NCBI GenBank assembly: GCA_029939945.1
Contig: JAOZRX010000001.1
Location: 1 to 43,383, forward strand
Direction: 5' to 3'
Origin: Candidatus Izemoplasma sp.
GTDB lineage: Bacteria > Bacillota_I > Bacilli_A > Izemoplasmatales > Izemoplasmataceae
Length of the DNA stretch: 43,383 bases
Positions within the stretch are counted from its first letter, which is position 1. Every line of letters starts with the position of its first letter. Positions 35,205 through 43,383 of the stretch are shown here, piece after piece. The notes under the pieces are model-generated. The model searched no databases. It saw only the letters and a list, made by a program, of their open reading frames with translations, and was not told where the DNA came from. The translations under genes were made by a program, and so were the position numbers.

Positions 35205-36431
35205 ATGAGTGAATTTATTAATAATGATTCTTTGAGAAGAGAAAAGTTAAAAGCTTTGATTAAAGAATTACATGCAGGTGCGACTGTAGAAGATGTGAAG
35301 GATAGATTTAAGACTGAATTTGGAGGAATAACTACAACAGAAATATCGCAAATGGAACAAGAACTTGTTGCTGAAGGACTTCCAATTGAAGAAGTTCAAA
35401 AATTGTGTGATGTTCATGCTTCTGTGTTTGATGGTTCGATTGAAGATATTCATCCAAAAAAAGATAACGCGCAGATTAAAGGACACCCAGTTTATGTTTT
35501 CTCACTTGAAAATGATAAACTAGAAGAAGTAATTAAAGATGAAATAACACCTTATATTGAAACACTTAAAAAAGGATTAGATAACACAGCAATCTTAATG
35601 TTGAGAATTGGATTTGAGCGTTTAGCTCAAATCAATATTCATTATTCTCGTAAAGAAAATGTGCTTTTTCCAATGCTTGAGAAACATGATATTACAGCTC
35701 CACCTAAAGTAATGTGGGGAATAGATGATGAAATCAGAAGTGAGATAAAAGAAGTATTATCTATCTTATCTCAAAATACATTTGACAAAAATACATTAGT
35801 TCAAAAGGCTACTAGGACAATCACAAAGACGTCAGAAATGATTTTCAAAGAAAATAATATTTTAATTCCTTTAATGAACACTACTTTCTCATTAGTAGAA
35901 TGGTACAATATTGATAAAGCACAAAGAGAATTTGGATTATGCTTAATTGAAGCTCAAGAAGATTGGGATATCAAAATCGATGATTTAGACAAAGAAGAAC
36001 TTGCTGAGGAAGTTACAAATCAAGATGGTGAAATAAAGTTTGATGCTGGTTCATTAGTTCCTGAGGAAATTAACGCAATATTAAATACAATACCTTTGGA
36101 TATTACTTTCGTTGATAAAAATGACAAAGTCAAATACTTTACACAAGGTAAAGAAAGAATCTTTGATCGTCCAGTTACAATTATTGGAAGAGAAGTTAGT
36201 ATGTGTCACCCACCATCAAGTGTTCATATCGTTGAGCAAATCGTTGATGATTTTAGAACAGGTAAAAAAGATAATGAAGATTTTTGGATAAAAATGGGAC
36301 CTAAATTTATTTATATACGTTACTTTGCAGTAAGAAATAAAGTTGGAGAATTCCTTGGAACATTAGAGGTTACTCAAAATATTAAACCTATTGTTGAACT
36401 CGTTGGTGAAAAACGATTAATGAGTAATTAA
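35205..36431 (+). CDS. DUF438 - hemerythrin-like - PAS protein
   Basis: REKLKALIKELHAGATVEDVKDRF; His/Glu-rich hemerythrin-like region (INIHYSRKENVLFPMLEKH); C-terminal PAS (VDKNDKVKYFTQGKERIFDRPVTIIGREVSMCHPPSSVHIVEQI). Confidence 0.85.
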   Translation: MSEFINNDSLRREKLKALIKELHAGATVEDVKDRFKTEFGGITTTEISQMEQELVAEGLPIEEVQKLCDVHASVFDGSIEDIHPKKDNAQIKGHPVYVFSLENDKLEEVIKDEITPYIETLKKGLDNTAILMLRIGFERLAQINIHYSRKENVLFPMLEKHDITAPPKVMWGIDDEIRSEIKEVLSILSQNTFDKNTLVQKATRTITKTSEMIFKENNILIPLMNTTFSLVEWYNIDKAQREFGLCLIEAQEDWDIKIDDLDKEELAEEVTNQDGEIKFDAGSLVPEEINAILNTIPLDITFVDKNDKVKYFTQGKERIFDRPVTIIGREVSMCHPPSSVHIVEQIVDDFRTGKKDNEDFWIKMGPKFIYIRYFAVRNKVGEFLGTLEVTQNIKPIVELVGEKRLMSN

Positions 36432-36448
36432 ATCTTAATAGTATATCA

Positions 36449-36486
36449 AAAAAGTACAATTAGAATCTCTCAATTGTACTTTTTTA
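36449..36486 (+). terminator. Intrinsic terminator
   Basis: AAAAAAGTACAATT...AATTGTACTTTTTT. Confidence 0.8.
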
Positions 36487-36739
36487 TTATCTATATTTTG
36501 ATTTGGTTTAGATAAAATTCATTGTAACTCAGTAAATCTAGGTTAACTTATATATATTTAGATAAGGGGTTCGTATATCGCATACAAACTAACTAAGCCT
36601 GATTTTAGTTGGGTTTCTTATTTAAGTATTTGAATATATATGGTATAATTATGCTGGTAATTTTATCTGTTTATTTAAAAAGATTCCTTCTTCCAACTTT
36701 TAATAAACTGGAAGGAAATTTATTTAAGGAGAACTAAAA

Positions 36740-37051
36740 ATGAGAAAAATCACTCGTGAAGTAGTAGAAATTGACAAGGAAATGAGAGATATTATCAAGA
36801 ATATTTTAGAGGAAAAGGAAAAAATTCCTGAATTTCTTCATGCTGAAAAAGAGAAGATATCTTTGGAAGAAAGACAAAAAGCTGAAGATATTATTGAAAA
36901 AAGAAAACAAGAGATAGAAATTGATCTTAAGCGCAGATTGGATAATGCAAAAAAGGAATATACTGTATCCAAAGATTATATTGACAAGACATTTAATAAA
37001 TATCGAGAAGAGTGGGTTAAAGAAATATTTGAATATTGTATATCTGAGTAA
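36740..37051 (+). CDS. V-type ATPase peripheral-stalk coiled-coil subunit (G/H-like)
   Basis: 103 aa charged coiled coil, first gene of the V-ATPase operon; RBS AAGGAGA. Confidence 0.7.
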   Translation: MRKITREVVEIDKEMRDIIKNILEEKEKIPEFLHAEKEKISLEERQKAEDIIEKRKQEIEIDLKRRLDNAKKEYTVSKDYIDKTFNKYREEWVKEIFEYCISE

Positions 37052-37068
37052 AAAACAGAGGTGGATTT

Positions 37069-38106
37069 ATGGGTTCATTTACTAGTAACGCAATTATATC
37101 AAAAGCAAAGAATATATATGGAAATAGATTAAAAAAAGAAGACTATGACTACATGGTCTCTTTGAAAAGTGTTTCTGAAGTAGAGTTATATTTGAAGACA
37201 AAACATTATTATAAAGACTCTTTAAAGAATACACAAAGCGGTTTTGTTCATCGTGGACAACTTGAAGAGATTATTAGGAAAGTTATTTTTTCACACTCAT
37301 TAAAGTTAGTACATTTCATTAAAACAAAAGATTATTCATTTTACACATTGAACATGGTTCAGCGGGAAATAGATATTGTTCTTTCAGTTTTACGTGCGAT
37401 TATTTCAGGAGAATATGATGCTATGTTAGCTAATTATCCTTCTCATTTTAAAAAGCATGCAAGTTTTGATTTAGATAAGCTAACTATCTCAAAAACATAT
37501 GATGATTTACTGGATTCCCTAAAAAACACAAGATATTTTGAAGTATTACAACCATTTTATGAGAAAGAGACAGAGTTGATTAAGTATGTAGCAATTGAAC
37601 AGTCTTTAGATATCTTATTCTATGATGTTGTTTTTCAGCGAATAGCTGATAATTATAAACGAAAACATAGAGAAAAGTTAGAAATTATTTTTTCTACAAA
37701 AATCGAGTTAAACAATATTGTTAAGATATATCGTTTAAAAAAATTCTACAAAGCTGATAGAGAAACAATTTTAGAATCATTAATACTTAAATACTCGAGG
37801 ATAAGTAGTAAGAAACTTGAAGAAATTATTTCTTTAGATGATGCAGATTTAATCTTGCAATACTTAGAAAAATCTGAATATTCTAAATATATGGATGAGA
37901 AAGAATATATATACGTTGAGTATTACGCAGAACGTATGAAATATAATCTTTCGAAGAGATATATGTATTTCTCAAATGATGCTCCTGAAGTATATTCTGC
38001 ATTTATTATCTTAATGGAAATAGAAAGAGATAATTTGTTTAATATAATAGAAGGTATCAGGTATGAACTTGAGGAAGAAGAAATAAGAAGAATGTTGATA
38101 TACTAG
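37069..38106 (+). CDS. ntpC: V-type ATPase subunit C (d-like)
   Basis: Position before subunit I; SNAIISKAKNIYGNRLKKEDYDYMVSLKSVSEVELYLK, helical composition. Confidence 0.82.
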   Translation: MGSFTSNAIISKAKNIYGNRLKKEDYDYMVSLKSVSEVELYLKTKHYYKDSLKNTQSGFVHRGQLEEIIRKVIFSHSLKLVHFIKTKDYSFYTLNMVQREIDIVLSVLRAIISGEYDAMLANYPSHFKKHASFDLDKLTISKTYDDLLDSLKNTRYFEVLQPFYEKETELIKYVAIEQSLDILFYDVVFQRIADNYKRKHREKLEIIFSTKIELNNIVKIYRLKKFYKADRETILESLILKYSRISSKKLEEIISLDDADLILQYLEKSEYSKYMDEKEYIYVEYYAERMKYNLSKRYMYFSNDAPEVYSAFIILMEIERDNLFNIIEGIRYELEEEEIRRMLIY

Positions 38107-38123
38107 AGAAGAGGTGAATCTAG

Positions 38124-40046
38124 ATGGCAATCGCAAAAACAAATCTTATTAATATTACTGCACATATGGAATATCTTGATGTTGCTTTGGAGAAATTTAT
38201 CAATTTAAAGTGCTTTCATCCAATTGAATCAAGCATGATTGTTGGAAAAGTACATGGATTGACAACTTTTCATTCGGAAAATCCATGTAGTATTTCTCTA
38301 AATGAGATACTAGAAATTGAAAAGGAATTCAATTTTAAGATTGAAGAAATAAAAGTAGAATATATCGATCGCTCTATAGATGCAGTATGTGGTATTATTA
38401 CGTCAATACATAAAAAATTAAAGAAACTAGTTGAAAAAAGAAGAGATATTCAAGATCAAATTAAAAAACATGAAGATGCTTTAGTTCAAATTAGGAATAT
38501 TGAGTCGCTAGATATTTCATTTGATGACATGTTTTTATGCGAGTATATTTCTGTTCGAGTAGGAAGAATTCCTAAAGATAGTATTGAAAAACTAAGATTT
38601 TATCGATCAAGACCATTTGTTTTTATGTCTTTTAGTGAGGATGAACACTATTCATGGTGCATGTATTTTACTGCGAATAGATTTAAAAGAGAGGTAGACA
38701 ATATATTCTCATCATTATTCTTTACTAGAATATTTATTCCTGAATTTGTGCATGGGAAACCTCAAGATGCAGAAATTGTATTACAAAATGAAATTTATAA
38801 TGCAAAAAACGATTTAGATAGACTTCAGGAGGAAGTTGATAAATTTCTAATTGATTCTAGTGAAAATTTATCATATTCTAAGAGTTCATTAAAGTATATA
38901 TCAAAAATTAATGAAGCAAAGAAATATGTTGTTGGATTAGGAGATAAATTCATAATTACTGGTTTTGTTGAAGAAATCGATGTAGATACAGTATTAGGTA
39001 AGTACGAAGAAATTGAAGAAATAGCTGTTGAAGTTTTCCCATCTGATTATGATAAGAGGTTAACACCTCCAACAAAATTAAAAAATGGATGGTTCAGTAA
39101 ACCATTTTCAATGTTTGTTGAAATGTATGGATTACCTAGTACAAAAGATATTGATCCTACTCCTTTCGTTGCTATTACGTATTGTTTGCTATTTGGAATA
39201 ATGTTTGGAGACGTGGGACAAGGATTGCTACTTGCATTACTTGGATTCATGCTTGTAAAATTCAAAGGATTAAGAATTGGTAAAATAGGGATTAGAGTTG
39301 GAATTTCCGCTGCATTTTTTGGGTTAATATACGGATCAGTTTTCGGAAATGAGGAGATTTTAAATCCTTTATATACAGATATTCTTGGATTTAGTCATAA
39401 GCCTATACATGTGATGGATTCTAATTTTACAATGACATTATTATTAGCTGCAATAGCAATTGGAGGCTCCTTAATTGTTCTATCGATGGGGTTAAATATT
39501 TATACAAATATGAAGAAAAAACATTACGCAGAAGTTTTATTTTCTCATAATGGATTAGCTGGATTGTTATTCTACTTATTCATTGGAGTAGGGTTTGCAG
39601 TTCAAAGTACATATGATATAGTTGTATTTAATAATTTAACGATTATATTACTTGTAGCCATACCGTTAATATTAATATTCATGGCAGAACCTTTAGATAG
39701 ATTGTTTGATAAAGAAAAAATGTTTCCTGATGGAATCGGAGGATTTTTCACAGAAGGGATCTTTGAGTTATTTGAAGTGCTTTTATCATATATTACTAAT
39801 ACGATGAGTTTTATGCGTGTTGGAGGATTTGTTTTAGCACATGCAGGAATGATGTTAGTTGTTTACAGTTTAATGTCTATGCAGAGTGGAGTAGTAGGAA
39901 CAACAATTGTATTTATTTTCGGGAACTTATTCGTAATGGCTCTTGAAGGATTGATTGTTGGAATTCAAGTGTTACGTTTAGAGTTTTTCGAAATGTTTTC
40001 ACGTTACTACAAAGGTGATGGCTTGGCATTTGAGACTTTTAAATAA
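38124..40046 (+). CDS. ntpI: V-type ATPase subunit I (a-like)
   Basis: Cytosolic coiled-coil N-half; C-half TM motifs FGIMFGDVGQGLLLALLGF, SFMRVGGFVLAHAGMM, LEGLIVGIQVLRLEFFEMFSRYY. Confidence 0.93.
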   Translation: MAIAKTNLINITAHMEYLDVALEKFINLKCFHPIESSMIVGKVHGLTTFHSENPCSISLNEILEIEKEFNFKIEEIKVEYIDRSIDAVCGIITSIHKKLKKLVEKRRDIQDQIKKHEDALVQIRNIESLDISFDDMFLCEYISVRVGRIPKDSIEKLRFYRSRPFVFMSFSEDEHYSWCMYFTANRFKREVDNIFSSLFFTRIFIPEFVHGKPQDAEIVLQNEIYNAKNDLDRLQEEVDKFLIDSSENLSYSKSSLKYISKINEAKKYVVGLGDKFIITGFVEEIDVDTVLGKYEEIEEIAVEVFPSDYDKRLTPPTKLKNGWFSKPFSMFVEMYGLPSTKDIDPTPFVAITYCLLFGIMFGDVGQGLLLALLGFMLVKFKGLRIGKIGIRVGISAAFFGLIYGSVFGNEEILNPLYTDILGFSHKPIHVMDSNFTMTLLLAAIAIGGSLIVLSMGLNIYTNMKKKHYAEVLFSHNGLAGLLFYLFIGVGFAVQSTYDIVVFNNLTIILLVAIPLILIFMAEPLDRLFDKEKMFPDGIGGFFTEGIFELFEVLLSYITNTMSFMRVGGFVLAHAGMMLVVYSLMSMQSGVVGTTIVFIFGNLFVMALEGLIVGIQVLRLEFFEMFSRYYKGDGLAFETFK

Positions 40047-40064
40047 GAATAGGAGGAATTTGAA

Positions 40065-40508
40065 ATGTTAAACGGAATTGAATTTTTATTACCATTAATA
40101 TTGTTATTATTAACATTTTTACCATTCGTTAAAGTATTTAGGGAAAAAGTAAAAAAAGAATCTTTTGTTAGAAGATTAGTTACACAAATTTCATTATTTG
40201 CTGCATTATCTGTTTTTACTTTCTTCTTTGCTATAAGTAATCAAGTTGTATTTGCAGCTGATGATGTTATTACTAGTGGTATTGAAGGAACTTTAGCACA
40301 AGGACTTGGGTTCTTAAGTGCTGCTTTAGCTACAGGATTAAGCGCAGTAGGAGCAGGAATTGCTGTTGCAGCAGCTGCACCAGCAGCAATAGGTGCTTTT
40401 TCAGAAAATGAAAAGAACTTCGGTAAATCATTAATTTTTGTTGCCCTTGGAGAAGGAGTAGCAATTTACGGTTTATTAATATCGATTCTAATTATCAATA
40501 AATTATAG
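40065..40508 (+). CDS. ntpK: V-type ATPase proteolipid subunit K (c), one ion-binding hairpin plus N-terminal membrane extension
   Basis: GLGFLSAALATGLSAVGAGIAVAAAAPAAIGAFSENEKNFGKSLIFVALGEGVAIYGLLISILI. Confidence 0.9.
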   Translation: MLNGIEFLLPLILLLLTFLPFVKVFREKVKKESFVRRLVTQISLFAALSVFTFFFAISNQVVFAADDVITSGIEGTLAQGLGFLSAALATGLSAVGAGIAVAAAAPAAIGAFSENEKNFGKSLIFVALGEGVAIYGLLISILIINKL

Positions 40509-40529
40509 TATAAAGAGAGTTGGATTTTT

Positions 40530-40838
40530 ATGAAATTTTTCTTACTTTCTGACAATATCGATACTCAAGTTGGTATGAGACTTGTTGGAATTGAAAGTGT
40601 AATAGTTAATAAGAAGGAAGATTTAATTGAAGAACTCGAAAAAGTGTTAGCCAATCCCAATATAGCTATTCTTTTAATCACGACTAAATTAGTTGAATTA
40701 GCTCCTAAAATGATATCTGAGCTAAAACTTAAACAGTCAAAACCTCTAATCGTGGAGATTCCTGATCGACACGGGACATCCAATGTTGGTGAAATGATTA
40801 ATAAATATGTTAGTGAAGCTATTGGCGTAAAGCTATGA
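40530..40838 (+). CDS. ntpG: V-type ATPase subunit F
   Basis: 102 aa; LLSDNIDTQVGMRLVGIESVIVNKKEDLIEEL...IAILLITTKL...PLIVEIPD. Confidence 0.88.
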   Translation: MKFFLLSDNIDTQVGMRLVGIESVIVNKKEDLIEELEKVLANPNIAILLITTKLVELAPKMISELKLKQSKPLIVEIPDRHGTSNVGEMINKYVSEAIGVKL

Positions 40839-40848
40839 GGTGAAAATA

Positions 40849-41454
40849 ATGGAATATAATAATTATGAGAAGTTACTTGATTTCTTTAAAAAGGAAATTA
40901 ATCAGATTGGTTCTGAAAAAATCAAAGAATTAGAAAATGAGATTAGTGAAATTAAAGATAGAGAAATAGGTAAAATAAGAAGCGATATTGAAGAAAATGT
41001 TAACCGATACAAGATGTTTGAATTAAAATCTGTGAATACAGATCATAGTTCAGAAATTAACAAAATAAATAATAAAAACCATCGTCTGTTGATGCAAAAA
41101 AGACAGGAATTAATTGATAGTATTTTCAACGATGTTATAAAAAAAATAAATAAATATATTAAAACTGATAACTACTATCAACTAATGAAAAAAAAATTAT
41201 TAAAGGCTCTTAAAATATTAAAAGCAGATGATATAGTATTTAAATATAAAAAAGATGATAAATTACTAAAAAAAATCTTATCAGAAAATGGATTTAAAGA
41301 TAAAACAACGATTGCAAGCACAGATATATTAATTGGAGGATTTATTGCCTCTAGTGTAAAAAGAAGAATAGAGATTAACGAGACTTTAGATGTAAGACTA
41401 GAAGAGAAAAAACAATGGTTTTTTGAAAATTCCAATCTTTTTATTCGTAACTAG
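40849..41454 (+). CDS. ntpE: V-type ATPase subunit E
   Basis: Charged helical N-terminus, HRLLMQKRQELIDSIFNDV, ILIGGFIASSVKRRIEINETLDVRLEEKKQ. Confidence 0.85.
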   Translation: MEYNNYEKLLDFFKKEINQIGSEKIKELENEISEIKDREIGKIRSDIEENVNRYKMFELKSVNTDHSSEINKINNKNHRLLMQKRQELIDSIFNDVIKKINKYIKTDNYYQLMKKKLLKALKILKADDIVFKYKKDDKLLKKILSENGFKDKTTIASTDILIGGFIASSVKRRIEINETLDVRLEEKKQWFFENSNLFIRN

Positions 41455-41474
41455 TTTATTTTTTGCGAGGTGAG

Positions 41475-43229
41475 ATGATGAACGAAAATGTAATTTTTTC
41501 TATAAATGGTCCTGTTATTAGGGTGAAAGACACAAGCACGTTTTCTATGTTGGAGATGGTTTTTGTTGGGCACAAAAAACTATTAGGAGAAGTTATCGAA
41601 ATATCTAAAAAATTCACAACTATTCAAGTGTATGAAAGAACTGTAAATCTAAAACCCGGAGAACCTGTATTATCAACTAAAGAAGCAATTTCACTAACAT
41701 TGGGACCAGGAATTATAAACAATATATTTGATGGAATAGAACGTCCTTTAAAAAGTATTGCGAAAGAAAGCGGAGCATTTATACCAATAGGTAGTAATGT
41801 AGATCCTTTGAGTATAGATAAAGAATGGGATGTAACTTTTAAAATTAAGATAGGAGACTATGTTACATTTGGTGATATATATGGTGTGATACCAGAAACT
41901 AAAATTATTGAGCACCGTTTGATGGTTCCTAAAGGAGTAGATGGACAAGTTGTTGAAGTTGTTCTTGATGGATTATATCGTCTTTACGATGTTGTTGCTG
42001 TAATAAAAGACAAATTTGATGTTTTACACGAATTAACTCTTTGTCAACGTTGGCCAATAAAAACTCCTAGACCAGTTGCTGAAAGAATACAGACAACAAC
42101 TCCATTAATTACAGGACAGCGTATTATTGATACTTTGTTCCCTATTGCTAAAGGTGGGACAGCTGCAATTCCCGGAGGATTTGGATCTGGGAAAACAATG
42201 ATGCAACATCAAATAGCAAAATGGTGTGATGCAGATATTATTATTTATGTAGGTTGTGGAGAAAGAGGAAATGAAATCACACATGCATTAGATGAGTTTT
42301 CGACTTTAGTTGATCCTAAATCTGGCGACTTATTGATTGAAAGAACAGTGCTGATTGCTAATACTTCTAATATGCCAGTTGCTGCTCGTGAAGCGAGCAT
42401 ATATACCGGAATTACAATCGCAGAATATTTCCGTGATATGGGATATCATGTTGCAGTTATCGCAGATTCAACTTCTAGATGGGCTGAAGCTCTTAGAGAA
42501 ATTAGTGGTCGCTTAGAAGAAATGCCTGCTGAAGAAGGATTCCCACCTTACTTATCTACAAGACTTTCACAGTTTTATGAAAGAGCTGGTTATGTTAAAA
42601 CATTAAATGAACTAACAGGTTCAATTACCATTATTGGTGCAATTTCTCCGCAAGGAGCAGACTTTTCTGAACCAGTTACCCAAAATACAAAACGCTTCGT
42701 TCATTGTTTTTGGGCTTTAGATAAACAACTAGCTTATAACCGTCATTATCCAGCTATAAATTGGTTACAGAGTTATTCTGAATATATTCAGAGTTTAGTT
42801 AAATGGTATAACCGTAATGTAGATATAAACTTTTTAGATAATCGACAAAAGTTTATTGCTCTTTTAGCTGAAGAAGATAAATTAATGGAAATTGTTAAAT
42901 TAATTGGAAGTGACTTGTTACCTGATCACCAAAAACTTATAATCGAAACCGGAAAATTGATCAGAACAGGATTCCTTCAACAAGATGCTTTCCATAAAGA
43001 AGATACTTTTGTTCCACTAGATAAACAGAGCAAAATGATGGAGATAATTCTTTACTTACATGACCAATCACTTAAAGTACTCCAAAGTGGAGTAGCTTTT
43101 CGTATGATTACAAATACTAATATATTTAGTGATTTATCAAAAATGAGATATAAAATAGCAAATGATGAATTAGAATTATTTGATAATTACCTAAAGAAAA
43201 TAGATACTGCTTTAGCTGGTGTCAGATAG
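41475..43229 (+). CDS. ntpA: V-type ATPase catalytic subunit A
   Basis: P-loop GGFGSGKTMMQHQIAKW, YVGCGERGNEIT, MPVAAREASIYTGITIAEYFRDMGYHVAVIADSTSRWAEALREISGRLEEMPAEEGFPPYL. ATG 41475 or 41478 after GAGGTGAG. Confidence 0.96.
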   Translation: MMNENVIFSINGPVIRVKDTSTFSMLEMVFVGHKKLLGEVIEISKKFTTIQVYERTVNLKPGEPVLSTKEAISLTLGPGIINNIFDGIERPLKSIAKESGAFIPIGSNVDPLSIDKEWDVTFKIKIGDYVTFGDIYGVIPETKIIEHRLMVPKGVDGQVVEVVLDGLYRLYDVVAVIKDKFDVLHELTLCQRWPIKTPRPVAERIQTTTPLITGQRIIDTLFPIAKGGTAAIPGGFGSGKTMMQHQIAKWCDADIIIYVGCGERGNEITHALDEFSTLVDPKSGDLLIERTVLIANTSNMPVAAREASIYTGITIAEYFRDMGYHVAVIADSTSRWAEALREISGRLEEMPAEEGFPPYLSTRLSQFYERAGYVKTLNELTGSITIIGAISPQGADFSEPVTQNTKRFVHCFWALDKQLAYNRHYPAINWLQSYSEYIQSLVKWYNRNVDINFLDNRQKFIALLAEEDKLMEIVKLIGSDLLPDHQKLIIETGKLIRTGFLQQDAFHKEDTFVPLDKQSKMMEIILYLHDQSLKVLQSGVAFRMITNTNIFSDLSKMRYKIANDELELFDNYLKKIDTALAGVR

Positions 43230-43238
43230 GAGGCAACT

Positions 43239-43383
43239 ATGAAACTTCAATATGTCGGATTAGAAGAAATTAAAGGACCATTAATTGTTATTGATCATGT
43301 TAAAGATGTTGCTTATGGAGAAGTGGTTGAAATAGAATTAGACGATGGTACTATAAGAAGAGGCGGAGTAATTGAGATATCTG
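43239..43383 (+). CDS. ntpB: V-type ATPase subunit B, N-terminus only (truncated by window end)
   Basis: ATG after TAGGAGG: MKLQYVGLEEIKGPLIVIDHVKDVAYGEVVEIELDDGTIRRGGVIEIS. Confidence 0.9.
   Translation, partial: MKLQYVGLEEIKGPLIVIDHVKDVAYGEVVEIELDDGTIRRGGVIEIS

Noticed and set aside
1-43383. CRISPR array, prophage or complete IS element
   Set aside because: No regularly spaced repeats, integrase, transposase or phage structural ORFs seen.

Overview
This 43.4 kb AT-rich bacterial window uses standard code 11: several genes stop at TGA. Gene content resembles a low-GC Firmicute or Mollicute-relative anaerobe, which is inference only. Its core is a tungsten/molybdopterin and H2/formate/aldehyde redox island. 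That island contains: (i) a HydCBA-type NADH-linked [FeFe] hydrogenase with a nearby orphan MoaD-like protein; (ii) a minus-strand aor - W-cofactor radical-SAM - moaD - hesA/moeB-like cassette; (iii) a probable Moco/Tuco riboswitch plus intrinsic terminator ahead of tupABC-moeA-moeA(PBP)-moaA-moaC-MOSC-MOSC-mogA; (iv) a convergent NuoF/NuoG-like formate dehydrogenase operon with a MobA-FdhD fusion. Flanking genes include a PAS-GGDEF-HD-GYP protein, tRNA-Pro (partial), tRNA-Cys, a decayed ABC ATPase, a TMEM165/GDT1 transporter with a Cys-rich tail, a deoxynucleoside kinase, a NUDIX hydrolase, a guanylate-kinase-like protein, a MacB-like ABC transporter, a DEAD-box helicase with a DbpA-type RNA-binding domain, a DUF1858/DUF438 pair and a V-type ATPase operon truncated in subunit B. 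The main candidates for new biology are the AOR-dedicated radical-SAM/MoaD/HesA cassette, the tandem MOSC pair in which one copy has lost three cysteines present in its neighbour, the single-Cys FdhD domain fused to MobA, the compact hydrogenase/formate dehydrogenase architectures, and the riboswitch and inverted-repeat control sites. No CRISPR array or intact transposon was seen.
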